DNA of 58,509 nt from positions 1 to 58,509 of the forward strand of contig VDMD01000136.1 of NCBI GenBank assembly GCA_007026445.1, written 5' to 3'. The DNA is from Schizophyllum amplum. Its lineage: Eukaryota; Basidiomycota; Agaricomycetes; Agaricales; Schizophyllaceae. Shown one piece after another: positions 1 to 11,338 of this stretch. Below the pieces are notes generated by a model, which was not told where the DNA came from, searched no databases, and worked only from the letters and a program-made list of their open reading frames with translations. The translations under genes and the position numbers were made by a program. Position 1 is the first letter of the stretch; the number at the start of each line of letters is the position of its first letter.

Positions 1-1145
1 AGGCGCCAGTACACGCCGCACGCGTTGCAGACGAGCAGTCCGTCCTTGTTGCGCCGCCACACCGACGTGCTGCGCGTCTCGCAGTGGCTGCACTCCGGCC
101 CCGTGTTCGCATCCGCGCGCTGCTCGCTGCCGTCGCGCACGAGGTCGAGCGGGCGCGGCTTGCAGCGCTGCTGCAGGTAGAGCCCGCACGCGTTGCAAAG
201 CGGCCGCTGCGTCTCGGGGTCGCGCCGCCACATCGGGCTGGAGGTGAATGTTAGGGGGAAATGTTGTTAGGCAAGAGGAGACGTACGTCGTTGTCGTCTC
301 GCAGTGGGAGCACTTCTTGGTAGGGACAGTCGGGTCAACGCTCGTCCGCGGACTGTCAGAAGTCGATGCGGAGGTGAGTACACGTCTGCGGGATCTTGGC
401 GAGTATGCGGGTGCGTCGGGCGGCTCTGGAGGAGGCACAGGGGGCAAAAGGGGCGCTTGCCGTCCGTATTCCGTCGCGAGAGGCAATGAAGGTAGAGGGG
501 GTAGTCGAGACGAGCCCTCCAACGCTGATCCAACAGAAGGCAAATACTGGCCGCGATAGGGAGCGTAGGTCGGGTCTGAGTAGCCCGTCATCGTTGAGGA
601 ACCAGCGCCGGGTGTCTGAGACGGAAAAGTGGCGCCGTAGTCTCGATAGTCTGACGCTGAATTGGTGGTGTACGGCCAGGGAGGATATTGTGGCGCAGAA
701 TTCTGAGGCATGGGTAGAGAAGGCGCCATAACATTTGCTGGACTCGTGTTCCACTGCTGGTTGTAGTACGTTTGCAGCGAGTCATTGAACTGTGGGCCTT
801 GGGAGCGCGGCCGCGTCGCGTACTGCTGAGCGTACTGATCCGGAGATATCAGGCTCGTGGAGGAGGTCGGGTAGCTCTGTACGTTCTGCGCTATCGTATC
901 CGATGCTTCACCTGTCCATAGTTCATCGATGGCAGAACAAGAGCTAGGAGAGGAGAGAACATACCTGCATACGACCCGCCACCCAGGTCGTAATACTGGG
1001 CTCGCATAACGCTCGTCATGTTGACCGGGCCATGGGTCGTTGTACATGCCACCGAGATCTGAAGCGGCGACCTACCACCAGCGACAGCTAGAGTAGACGC
1101 CACAGAGCGTCGCGGAAGAAGAGATCCGCGCAGAGCCTCCTCCAT
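1..1145 (-). CDS. GATA-type transcription factor with two zinc fingers (3' end beyond window)
   Basis: Predicted nuclear DNA-binding regulator that would recognise GATA sites. On the minus strand the start is the ATG at 1145. Exons are 965-1145, 287-911 and <1-237, with GT-AG introns 912-964 and 238-286. About 265 residues rich in Gln, Ser, Pro and Tyr precede finger 1, CSHCETTTTPMWRR...LCNACGLY (C-x2-C-x18-C-x2-C). Intron 238-286 splits this finger. Finger 2, CSHCETRSTSVWRR...VCNACGVYWR (C-x2-C-x17-C-x2-C), follows after a linker of about 35 residues and runs to the window edge. Fungal two-finger GATA factors include the SREA/Urbs1 iron regulators, but those carry a Cys-rich segment between the fingers. 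This linker has a single Cys, so an iron role is not supported. The target genes are unknown. Confidence 0.85.
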
Positions 1146-1763
1146 CGCTTAAGTATCGTGCGTAGGACCAACCCTGAAGGGGACGAAGAGCGCACAGAGC
1201 CATCAGGAAGTCAGTCCGCCGATCGCATCAAATTGCGACATGCGGGGATAGTGGAGAGGGAGGCGGGCGCGGCAGCGCCATGGCTCATATTGCTGTACTG
1301 CACTCACTGAGCTCCTTGTGCAGAGTCTGTGCAAGAGGAACGACGCCCCGTGATAGAACCAAAAGAATGAGGGAGGCTGGCCGATGCGAAGGGACAGCCG
1401 GCATTGAAAGCGATGCCAACCTGATTCCGAATCCTGGTGCGGCGTTGTTGCATTGCGCGATCTGACGAAAGAGGAGGCTTGCATCTGCGGGATGACGCTG
1501 TTGCATATCAGAGCATCGAGATACCGTCCATGCCTAGACCTTCCCCAAAGCAAGGCCGTGACGCGGGGAAAACAAACGAGAGTTTGATGTTTCTGAGAGC
1601 TTGGCCAATTACGCGTTTTTGCCTGACCCACAAGTATGCGGAGAGGTCATGCAGGCATTTCGTCCCGTGGAACAGAGAGGACGCGTAGAGGAGAGCATCC
1701 GTGTCAAGGTGTACATCGGAGTTCGAAGCAAGCGATGCATTGTTTGTTCGTTGAACGGACAAA
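1146..1763. other. intergenic, no gene seen
   Basis: This stretch is the 5' side of the GATA factor gene and ends where the left arm of the foldback element begins. Open frames here have no recognisable motif or intron structure. It probably holds the promoter and 5' UTR of the minus-strand gene. Confidence 0.5.
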
Positions 1764-2652
1764 CACGACAGACGTTGCCGAATTCGACGGCGGGGATAAT
1801 CGTAGCGTTATGGGTTGATTTATGCTACATATTCCGAGAGTATATACATAACAAATCACCGCCGATGAAGACATGGGGAAATGAGTTGTATTTCGGTAGC
1901 TGTTTGGTATGTATATCCAGTAAAAAACAAAAAGGCCCATATCTGGCCGAACACGGGACAAACCTGGGACAAACGCTGGCCGGACGCGTGACGGACGATG
2001 CCCGGCCGTGTGACGAACAAAGGGCGAACATGTGACGGATGGTGCCAGGTGGCCGAACGTGTAACGAATGCAGGTCGGACAGAGGCCGATCTTGGGAGCC
2101 GGACGCAGGCCCATGGCGTGACGTTAAACGGTACCACGTTCTCTGGCGAGTTGTACACCATACAGTGCATCAAACACAACTAATCTTCAACGGTATGTAT
2201 AATTTGACGGCCCTGAATGTTTGCCTTGCAGAATATTGCTTGTTCACGCGCTGTGTAGGGCGTATGTCGCCAGAGAACGTGGCGCCGTTCAACGTCACGC
2301 CATGGGCCTGCGTCCGGCTCCCAAGATCGGCCTCTGTCCGACCTGCATTCGTTACACGTTCGGCCACCTGGCACCATCCGTCACATGTTCGCCCTTTGTT
2401 CGTCACACGGCCGGGCATCGTCCGTCACGCGTCCGGCCAGCGTTTGTCCCAGGTTTGTCCCGTGTTCGGCCAGATATGGGCCTTTTTGTTTTTTACTGGA
2501 TATACATACCAAACAGCTACCGAAATACAACTCATTTCCCCATGTCTTCATCGGCGGTGATTTGTTATGTATATACTCTCGGAATATGTAGCATAAATCA
2601 ACCCATAACGCTACGATTATCCCCGCCGTCGAATTCGGCAACGTCTGTCGTG
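1764..2652. mobile_element. Foldback (long inverted repeat) element
   Basis: Two inverted arms of 386 bp, 1764-2149 and 2267-2652, pair without any gap. Every paired position sums to 4416. I saw three mismatches, near the inner ends of the arms. A 117 bp unpaired spacer (2150-2266) separates them. The outer part of each arm is unique sequence. The inner part consists of degenerate units of about 22-25 bp around the word GTGACG, with GGCCG and CGAAC spacers. No transposase frame and no convincing target-site duplication are visible; both flanks have AAA, which is too short to trust. This looks like a non-autonomous foldback or long-TIR DNA element, possibly Mutator-like. Near-identity of the arms suggests recent insertion or arm homogenisation. 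Confidence 0.75.
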
Positions 2653-2722
2653 AAACAGCAACACGTGGAGAAACTTTGGATTTCCCGATCAACATCCATT
2701 GTTTTCTGCAAACGCGCGAGCG

Positions 2723-5108
2723 ATGAAGCTGAACGACCCCAACGACGCCCGGACGAAGCTCCTGACGCTTCTCAATGTCTCCGCACTCAAGTCCAAGTCG
2801 CACAAACGAAAGCGGGAAGCGGAGGACAGCTTTATTCCGATGAAGACCAAGCTGAACGCGCGCAAGAAGCCCAAGATGGACGGCGAGGTGGGGAAGGCAG
2901 ACGAGACGAAGGAGAATAAGGAGGGGGAGCCGGAAGTTGATGAAGAAAACGAGGAGGGCCAGGATCAAGCGTTGACTGTGGCCGATGAGGGCGAGGTCTA
3001 CGAGCGGCACTGGGGGAACGAGCCCGCGGCGTTGACCGAGGCCGCTCGCGCAGCGGTCGAGCGTCGCGCATGGGAGAAGCGGACGACCAAGGATGGAGCA
3101 CTGGAGGTACCGGAGGGTACTGCAGCACCCGCTGAAGACACTCCTGTCAACCTCGACACGGCGATGGCCGCGCATCGGGACGCGCTGGTGATCGACACCG
3201 CTCGTAATGCCGAGACGCGCTCTGCAGTTGCGCGGCACGCATTGACGCATGTCCTGAGGTCCGTATTCACAACAAACGGACATACTTGCATATGCTAACC
3301 CGTTGCAGGAAACGCAAACGCGTGCTGAAGAACACGGAGGTGCTAGCCAAGGATCCGGACCAAACTTTGCAAGACCAATCATTCAGCCGCCCATCCATCC
3401 TCATCCTTTGCCCCTTCCGCTCTCATGCACTCAAGTGGTTTAACGCGCTCACTGGACCTGGCGCTTTACCTGAGAACTACAGCGTCTATGGTCGCGATCG
3501 TGATCGTGTCGCAAAGGCCTTCGGCTTGCCCGAAGGCGCGGTGGATAAGTTGACGGAAGCTCCTCTAGGTGCGTTCGCTTTCCCTCATATCGCCTCGTTA
3601 GCTATGTTGACCTGAGTCATTCTTCTTTCCCTAGGCACTTACCCGCCTGATCATGTCGCCACCTTTTCGGGCAATGTCGACGATAAGTTCCGCGTCGGTC
3701 TGCGCATCACCAAGCGCTCAGTCAAAGTCATATTTGGCGCGCAACGGCATAATGACCGTGACGGCAGCAAAAAACACAACGACAGCGGCGGGTTGCACGG
3801 TTGTGACGTTCTCCTGGCAAGTCCCCTGGGTTTGCGGACTGGCATTGAAAACGAAGGGTGTGCATCCCGCTCGGCCTTTCGTTACTTATTCGTGTGCTCA
3901 ATCGTCCCCTAGAAATGCGGACCTTCTCTCTTCCATCGAAATCCTAGTCGGCGACGGCCTCGACATCATGTCGCAACAGAACTGGGAGCACGTCAAGTTC
4001 GTGTTCGACCACTTGAACCAAATGCCCAAGGACGCTCGCGACGCGGACTTTTCGCGCATAAGGAGCTGGTGCTTGGATGGGCAGTAAGTATCGTTGCCTT
4101 TTATATACCCCGTGATTTATCTGACCGCGATACTTACAGAGCCGGCTTCCTTCGCCAGTCGCTCCTGTTTACTGCGTACGAAACACCTGAGCTGCGCTCG
4201 CTCTACAACTCGCAGCTGAAGAACGTCGAGGGCAAGTGTCGCCTCGCCATCGGCCCGCGGGAGAGCGGTGTCAGCGTCCCTGAGGTTTGTCTTCTGTTGG
4301 TCGAGTCGTACGTGCCGGAAACTGATCTGCAATTCCAGGGTGTGAACACGGACTTTATGTACTTTGACTGCTCGGGCGCAAAGAACGAGCCCGACAAGCG
4401 CTTTGAGTTCTTCACGTCGCAGGTGCGTTGTTCTAGCACGTAAACGCCCCATGCATCAATTCTGATGGTATGCAACACAGGTCCTCCCAGGGCTTCTCAA
4501 GTCTGCCGTCCAGCGCGAACATGCATGCATCTTCGTGCCCTCTTCCTTCGACTTCATCCGCGTAGAGAACCATCTGCGAAAGGAGGGTCTGAGCGTTGCT
4601 GTGCTGAGCGAGTGAGTACATTCTCCTTGTGGCAGGTCATGCCTGGCGTGGCAGGTCTTACCTGGAGGACATGTATACAGTAGTACGCATCAGGAAGGCT
4701 GACGAACGACCCCCAGGTACTCCACCCCGCAGGATATCTCGCGCGCGCGCCAGGCGTTCTTCACCGGGAAAAAGCCGCTGCTGCTCGTCAGTGAACGCTT
4801 CCACTTCTACAGGCGGTACAAGCTGCGCGGGATCAGGCATCTGGTGTTCTACGGACCGCCGGACCATGCCAGGTGAGTCTCGCGTGATCGCTAGATTGCT
4901 TTACGGGCATCTACGCGCATGAGAAACAGACCGACTGACTGACTGGCGCTGCAGGTACTACGCCGAGTTTTTGTCCTTCCCATTCTTGGACCAGGAGGTT
5001 GAGTCGAGCGACGTGACTGCGCGGCTGATGTACTCCAAGTACGATCGGATGCGGCTTGAGCGGATCGCTGGGCGCGAGGGGGCGAAGGAGTTGCTGGCTG
5101 GAAGGTAG
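2723..5108 (+). CDS. UTP25: UTP25, U3 snoRNP-associated rRNA processing factor
   Basis: Nucleolar small-subunit processome component needed for early cleavages of pre-18S rRNA; a DEAD-box-like fold lacking normal helicase motifs (family knowledge). Nine exons: 2723-3258, 3309-3568, 3635-3857, 3913-4083, 4140-4284, 4339-4422, 4481-4611, 4717-4872, 4955-5108. All junctions are GT-AG and in frame, giving 619 aa. Family blocks seen: an acidic/lysine-rich N-terminus, YERHWGNEPAALTEAAR, RPSILILCPFRSHALKW, GCDVLLASPLGLRTG, SSIEILVGDGLDIMSQQNW, YFDCSGAKNEPDKRFEFF and RHLVFYGPPDHARYYAEF. The ATG at 2723 is the first in frame. Only about 70 bp separate it from the foldback element, so the promoter may overlap that element. 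No disruption was seen. Confidence 0.95.
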
Positions 5109-5731
5109 CTGAGGACCTGGTAAGGAGCACACCAGCCATTCATGCGTACGCCGTATTGGATCCATGCTTGAATATAGGACCGTCATGGGGACTGCAAAGG
5201 AGTATTTGCCATAGTCTTTTGCTCTTCAGACGACCAATGGTGACCTTCTTCAGTCGATCGCTGCTGACCTACTGACGATACACAGTAAATGAACTCGGTG
5301 TACCTGCACAATCCAAGGTTACGTCCAGCCCAAGTCAGACTACCCGACACTCAGCAATTGAACTTCAACAACGTGACCTTCACGTGACTGACATCAACTC
5401 ACGCCCAGCGCTTATCCCCGGGTCTGTAACATCGTTTCCGGCGTCTCCCCTGCAATCTGAGGACCAGAGTTGCAACGTTCCGTGATGTCATCAAGAGCCC
5501 CGCGTACAGAGCCGTCGCATGCCCACCCGTCGGTGCGCGGGGCAGCAGCCTTTTGTATCGTCGCGTTTGAGCGCCGCACTCTTCCTTCCGCCCCCCATCC
5601 TCCCCGTTCGACTTTGCGCCGCGCCCCCCACGATTTGCGCGGCCTTTTGACATCAGTCCGTCTGGATCCTCACTGCTCCTTCTTCTCTTCTTCTGCCTAT
5701 CTTCCTCATAAGTTATCATCTGCTTTCCACG
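5109..5731. other. intergenic, no gene seen
   Basis: Spacer between UTP25 and the first GFA gene. It includes a pyrimidine-rich stretch (about 5576-5705) just upstream of the next start codon, as is common in fungal promoters. No repeat or RNA gene was recognised. Confidence 0.4.
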
Positions 5732-7016
5732 ATGCACTCTTCAGAAAGACCGAGTCCTGAGGACGACTGGAGGAGCCGGCCGCCGTATGCTGAGGGGCGC
5801 AGGATGGTGTTTTACACTGGTGCGTGCCATCCTGATTGACACGTATTGGCGCTAACGAGATGACCAGGCGGCTGTCACTGCCAACGCGTCCAGTACTGCA
5901 TATATCGTGAGAAGCCGCTTGACTCCAAGTACTGCCATTGCAGGGAGTGCCAGGCGCTTCACGGCGCGCCTATGCAATGGGTTAGTGCAACGTCCAGCGT
6001 ACTTCCTAATCACCCGCTCATTTCCACAGGCGTGCGTATTTCGCAAGGTCGACGTCAAGTTTACCAAAGGACTCGATGATCTGGCTTTCTACTACGCCCC
6101 CGATCGCTCGACCAACCACTTGCTGCCGTGCAAGGTCTCTTGTGGTCACTGTCGTGCTCCACTGATGGACGAGGGCAACAACATCCTCATGCTGTTCCCC
6201 ACGAACATCAACTTCACGGACTCGCCTAAACGCGAAGGATACCGGGGTAAGTGTCGTATTTACGCTCTGGTAGGCGCACCATGCTGATCACCAACAACAG
6301 GCCGCACAGCGGACGAGAAACGCTCACTGTTCGCTCCTCAATGCCATATCTTCTACGGTTCCCGCGTCTGCGATATCCCAGATGGGAAGCCCAAGTTCAA
6401 GACGCACAAAGGCGGAGAGGAGGTACCGGAAGTAGTAGGTGGCGCATCGCCCCCAACGCGCGCGGAGAGGCGGCAGTCGACTCGCGTGAGCAGGGTGGAG
6501 ACCCTGAAGCGTGAGGTTCCGACTTCTTCGAGGTCGATCCGGCGCAGCCTGCCGTTGACCCCAGGTCAAGCGTCGCCGGCGCCATCGGTGCGAGCGCTGC
6601 CCGAGTCGCCCCAGCGCGCCGACTCCCTCCTGCCCATGCGCGCGGACGTCGAGCTGCCCTCGCGCAGGGAGTCGCTCAAGTCTTTTAAGCCGGCCGATGG
6701 CTTGATCCACGATGAAGTCCCGCCTTACGTGGGGCTGCCGAAGCAGAACAGTCCGCCGCAGCGGTACGACTGGGGGATGCCCGACCTTCGTATGCCGGAG
6801 CTAAGGATGCTGGGCGAGTGGGGCACGTCGGACAACACGAGCGAAACGGAGGTGTCAGACGTCCTCCGGGATTCGGGCGTGGACGTCGTGTCGGAGGTCT
6901 TCCGAGGGGACAAGTCAAGTCGGGTATCTCGCTACAGCCAGGAGTCGGATGACCTTCGGGAAGAGCCTCGGTACCCGCCCAATGGTGTAGTGTCGCCCGT
7001 TGGACACTACGGCTAG
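5732..7016 (+). CDS. GFA (glutathione-dependent formaldehyde-activating / CENP-V) domain protein with long C-terminal tail
   Basis: Four exons (5732-5819, 5868-5980, 6030-6246, 6301-7016) encode 377 aa. The GFA fold shows the usual zinc-cysteine clusters: GGCHC at the exon 1/2 junction, CHCRECQALHGAP, then CGHCRAPLMDEG. Family members bind zinc and are related to bacterial Gfa, but the activity of fungal paralogs is mostly unproven. About residues 160-377 form a Ser/Pro/Arg-rich, probably disordered extension that family members normally lack. It has no recognisable domain. The exon boundaries match those of the two GFA genes at 31398 and 32859, so they are paralogs. Unlike them, this protein starts right before the DDW...PPY block, with no targeting presequence. 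Confidence 0.88.
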
Positions 7017-7671
7017 GAAGCTCTTTTCTGTCTACATTTCATTCTTTTAAGTTATTGTTTGGTTTCGCAATGCATGCACGTCCGAGGCAAATCTCAATCC
7101 TTGCGAAAATGCTGCAAAATCAAGGCTATATGATACAGCGCTGGCGCTGAATGATAGCCGTTTGCATAGGCAGTGAATAAGCGCTGCATGGGTGTCCTGT
7201 GGGTTTTCTGAACTTTTTAGTCCCTCGAAAACACGATATCTGCGCTGAAGGGCCCTCCCGGAAGACGCCGAACGCGCCCGTGATGTGACGCGTCTTCGGA
7301 CTTTCGGCGGAACCGGCGATTACCGACGAGCAACATCTCGACAATAATCTAGCCAGCGCTCAGCGGATTACTTATTGTATCCGTCCAGACTCTTACAGCA
7401 GGCGCGGAAGTTCGTTGGAAGTAGACCGTCTGGGGCCCTCTGATGGCTGATTTACGGGGCCCATCTGGTATACTTCTGTTTCATATGGCTGCCTTTGGTG
7501 CAAATCTCTGATGCCGGTGTACTTAAAAAGGATTTGCCTAGCTCGCACGACGCACACCACTGCCGTCAACGTGACGCTGGTCCACGCATTGGATGAGTGC
7601 ATTCTAATCAACCAACCCTGAACCAACCACGACTTTGCAATGCCACATCTTGCCACATTGACATTGACTGC
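7017..7671. other. intergenic, no gene seen
   Basis: Spacer between the GFA gene and the duplicated P450 unit. No gene or RNA was recognised. Just inside the unit, a run of 14-15 cytosines lies near 7722-7737, about 10 bp before the P450 start codon. Its length is likely unreliable. Confidence 0.4.
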
Positions 7672-7746
7672 ATAAAGTCTAAGAGTCATCGGTGTTTCAA
7701 GTTGGGATTGCAACCTTAGTAACCCCCCCCCCCCCCGGCTGTCTTC

Positions 7747-10338
7747 ATGGCTCCTCCTGGCGTAGGCTTGTTGACCAAAGCGCTGCCGCATCTAGCCATC
7801 CCCTCCATCATTACCTATGGGTGCCTCCGCGCTTTGGAGAATGTGTGCGAGGTCAAGCTCCCCATCTGGATGATGGTCGTTCTCGTGCACCCGACGCTGT
7901 CGCTCTTCCGTGGCTTCCTTGACGACTGGCGGATGCATAGCAAAGCAGCCGCTAATGCCGCAGTCGTCCCACCTCTTCTACCGAGCAAACTTCCGTTAGG
8001 GCTGAGTCACCTCAGTACCATACGGAATACGGTGAGATCAGGAGGGTTTGGTCAGTTCTCCGTTTTTCGCCGCAACGTCGACTGACGTCGCTGTTAGCTC
8101 GTGTTCTAGATGTTTGGGCCAAGAAGTTAGACGCCACCATATACCGTGTCAATCTTGCGGGTACGATCAAGGTATGATAATGTAAACCGCACGTCGACAT
8201 GACCCTCAGGCTGATAGATAAAACAGTTTTTCACTATTGAGCCCGATCATGTCAATGTACGGGCTGAAGCGAGCAGGTTTAGAAGTCTAAGCTGACGCAT
8301 AGCGCACCCTATAAGGCCATTCTGGCGACTCAGTTCGAAGACTTCGACAAAGGTGAGTATATAGCTCGTTCTTGATTGACGCTGAGGCTGGTACACCTTA
8401 GGCCCTATAACCGACGACTCATTCAAGTCTCTCCTTGGTAGCGGTGTCTTCAACTCAGATGGCGACATGTGGAAGTAAGTTTGCCATTTTCGCGACTTAC
8501 AACGATGGACAAGTCCTTATTTTCATTAGGTTTCACCGCACCATGACGCGTCCATTCTTCAACAAGGACAAGATTTCACACTTCGACAATTTCGAAAGGC
8601 ACGCTGACGATATCATCCGCCTGGCAAAGGAGCGCATCACCGAGGGATACCCCGTCGATTTCCAGGATATGGTTGCGCGGTTTACTCTCGACTCCGCTAC
8701 GGAATATCTATTTGGATACGACGTCAACTCATCCGGTGCGGGTCTCCCGTATGCACCGGGCGCTCCGACTTCCAACCCGCCCGAATTCTTCGCTCACTCA
8801 TCTAATCGCTTCGTGACGGCCTTTGAAGAGGCTCAAAATTTGACAGCAATGCGTGCGCATGTCGGCCCAGGCTGGCGTCTGTACGAAGCCTGGAAGGATA
8901 AGGTTCAGCCATGTCGGTGCGTATAGGGATATTTTTGTGTCTGGGCGCCATTGCTAACATTCATCGTACTCTAGGCACGTGATAGACGGTTTCGTGAACG
9001 AAATTATTGCGGACTCGGCCCTTCAGAAGGCAGAAATTGAAGCTAAAAAGGCCACGTCGGAAACGAAGACTGGGGAAGATGATACACTCCTCTCACATCT
9101 AATGAAGTATACGCAAGGTGCTAAAATGCTTCCCTCCTGCACCCGTCCTACTTACGCTTTCTCGTAGACCGTCGCGTGCTTACGGATGAAATTGTCAATT
9201 TGCTGGTCGCTAGCCGCGACACTACTTCCGGTACCCTTTCATTCGGCATATACAAGCTGGCGGAACATCCCGATATCCTTGCCAAGCTACGTGAGGAGAT
9301 CCTTGATAAGGTAGGGTCGACGCGCCGACCGACATACGACGACATTCGGGACATGAAGTGTGAGCGACAACTTCTCTCTATCAGATAACTCGACGAATGA
9401 CATGATGTAGACCTACGCGCTTTCTTAAATGGTACGCCTGACATTGCCACTGGTCTGACGCCCTACGCAACTCTATACTCATACGCCTGTAGAGGTCATG
9501 CGTCTTTACCCTATTGTGTGCGTGGTTATCCCCATCATCATTGTTTGATAGACTGACTCTCCTCAGTCCTGTCAACGGCAGGCGAGTGCACCTCGGCGAT
9601 TTGATGCATGAGTTGATTAACGATACGGCAACAGACAAGCAAATAAGGACACCCTTCTCCCTTACAAGGACGCCAGAAAGCCTCCGGTCTTCATACCCAA
9701 CGGAAGCAAGTGAGTGCCGAATCGCAATGAGACTGCGACTCCCTTGATCTGACACCGATTCAAGCGTCATATATAGTGTATACCTTATACATCGGCGCGC
9801 TGACCTCTGGGTCCGGACGGTGCGTGCTTACTGCTAATGAGACCCTGCGCCGCCATAGCTGACCTGCGCTGTCCAGCCGGCACGTTCGATCCTGACCGCT
9901 TCATCGACGAGCGCCTAGGCAGATACCTTGCGCACAACCCGCAATCTTCGTCCCCTTCAACGCGGGCCCGCGCATCTGCCTCGGCCAGCAGGTGCGGTCT
10001 TCGTTCTCGCGTACTCCTTGACACCTGTACTGACTCCCGCGATACCCTGCTTCCTGCAGTTCGCTTACAACGAGATGTCATACTTCCTTATCCGGCTACT
10101 TCAGAACTTCAGCGGCTTCTCGCTCGCTGACGACGTGCAGCCAGCGGACACCATCACGTCCTTCCCCACCTCAGACGCGCCGGGCGCGGAGACGGAAAAG
10201 CGAGTGTTCGCTGCGCACCTGACGATGTATCTCAAGGTGAGCATTTGGCGAGCGCGGAGGACTCAATACTGACTTGTGTCTTAGGACGGCTTGTGGGTGC
10301 GCATGACAGAGGCTCCGGCGGCGGAACAGAGCGCGTGA
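7747..10338 (+). CDS. CYP63-like cytochrome P450, copy 1 (apparently frameshifted)
   Basis: Membrane P450 monooxygenase. Exon by exon it matches the intact copy at 15038-17640, with the same hydrophobic N-terminus beginning [17 protein letters not shown]. Seen: helix-I block [13 protein letters not shown], ExxR in EVMRL, and the heme loop coding region at about 9960-9991. Two one-base losses relative to copy 2 shift the frame. One is GGG for GGGG at about 9809-9811, leading to a TAG at 9916-9918. The other is in the AACCCGCAATC region at about 9941. As written, the heme-binding Cys loop is out of frame. The helix-I Gly before Arg-Asp-Thr-Thr is Ser here (Gly in copy 2). This is either a decaying copy or an intact gene with consensus errors; frameshifts elsewhere in the window keep the second option open. 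Confidence 0.8.
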
Positions 10339-10540
10339 AGGCAGAGCAGCCCTCGTTTTCTACAATATAAAGTTGCGGACCACTCTACTGAATGGTGTAA
10401 TCTCGTTCTATAGACGGGCTTGCCTTCATTCACATTGCTGACAACGTGATTATTATATACACCGAAGTCAGATGCTAGCGCTACACGTTTGCATGTACAG
10501 TCAATAACTATATGTGTGATATTACTGTCCTTAATCTGTC

Positions 10541-11338
10541 CTAGAGCTCAATGCACTGGCTGCCGTTGTATCGGAACTGCGGTAGTATTGGACCCAAGCC
10601 CGTCGAGCCCGAAGCCGTTACTACAGCCGTCCGTATTGGCCGGCCAGGCTCAAATGGAGGTGCAGCGCTCGACAGAGTCGAACCTTGACTTCGCGAAGTC
10701 GCACTAGGCACAGGCGCCGTCGCAAGATGCGAGCTGGAACTCGAACCCGAAGATAGATGCGTGCCGGAAGACGATGAAAGCAGCGGCGCCCACGACTCCC
10801 GGCCTTCCCGTTCGGATGCGAGTGGTGGTGGAAATGGTGCCGATGGTGGTGGGCGCCGTGCGCGCGGGGCGCAGTGTGGTGTGACACCGGCCGGTGGCCA
10901 GATGGGCGGGTGATGATGCCGGGACGGTGCCAGCGAGTGGCGGGTATGTAGGTGCGCGGATCGGCGTGGTCCGTGGCGGGAAGAGCGGATGCGTGATTAC
11001 CTCCCCGAACTCGGACACGTCCGCATTGAGCGGCTCGACGTCGAGCTCGCCACCGTACAGCTCTTCCATCTCCGCGCGCTGCAGCTCCCGCTCGAGCACG
11101 CGCAGCTGCTCCTCAAGGTCGGGCAGCACTGTGCCCTCAAGCTTGGTGCGTTTCGCCTGTAAGCGCTCCGCACGGCCGTCGAGCGCGGCCAGCTCGCCCT
11201 CCATTGCAGCCGTCTTTTTCCGCGCCTTCTCCTGGGACCGTTCGCGGGCTTTCCGGGCAACGTCTGCTGCGCGCTTGAGTTCGCGGTGCGCGGCCTCGCG
11301 CTCGTCACGCGTCGCTTCGAGGGCGGGGAGGGACTCTT
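10541..11338 (-). pseudogene. 3' fragment of duplicated coiled-coil gene
   Basis: This segment copies the C-terminal half of the gene at 17870-19543. It begins in mid coiled coil (SLPALEATRDEREAAHRELK) at the duplication breakpoint and runs through LYGGELDVEPLNADVSEFGE and the His/Pro-rich region to a stop at 10541-10543. It has no start, promoter or 5' exons of its own. One base (GTGGCGGG against GTGCGGG near 10975) changes the frame relative to copy 2. Its upstream 34 bp are used as the end of the neighbouring DUF6698-like gene. Confidence 0.8.

Larger units (their letters stand above)
7672..11338. repeat. Segmental duplication, unit 1 (direct repeat of 14990-18658)
   Basis: From about 7672 this unit parallels 14990 onward: the last ~75 bp of promoter, the whole P450 gene, its 3' region, and the 3' part of the coiled-coil gene in reverse orientation. 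Similarity stops abruptly after GGGAGGGACTCTT at 11338 here and about 18658 in unit 2. The units are in the same orientation about 7.3 kb apart. Exon positions are shared, while introns and synonymous sites have diverged. Unit 2 holds the complete coiled-coil gene, so unit 1 is the derived copy. Confidence 0.85.

Noticed and set aside
1825..2560. Several open frames within the foldback element on both strands
   Set aside because: They occur as mirrored pairs because the arms are inverted copies, and none has a transposase or other known motif.
2381..3382. 333-residue open frame on the minus strand
   Set aside because: It runs antisense through UTP25 exon 1 and the fold-back arm; UTP25 motifs and splicing on the plus strand explain the region.
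7722..7737. Poly-C tract before P450 copy 1 as a regulatory signal
   Set aside because: The equivalent place in copy 2 has no such tract, and run length is likely unreliable in this sequence.
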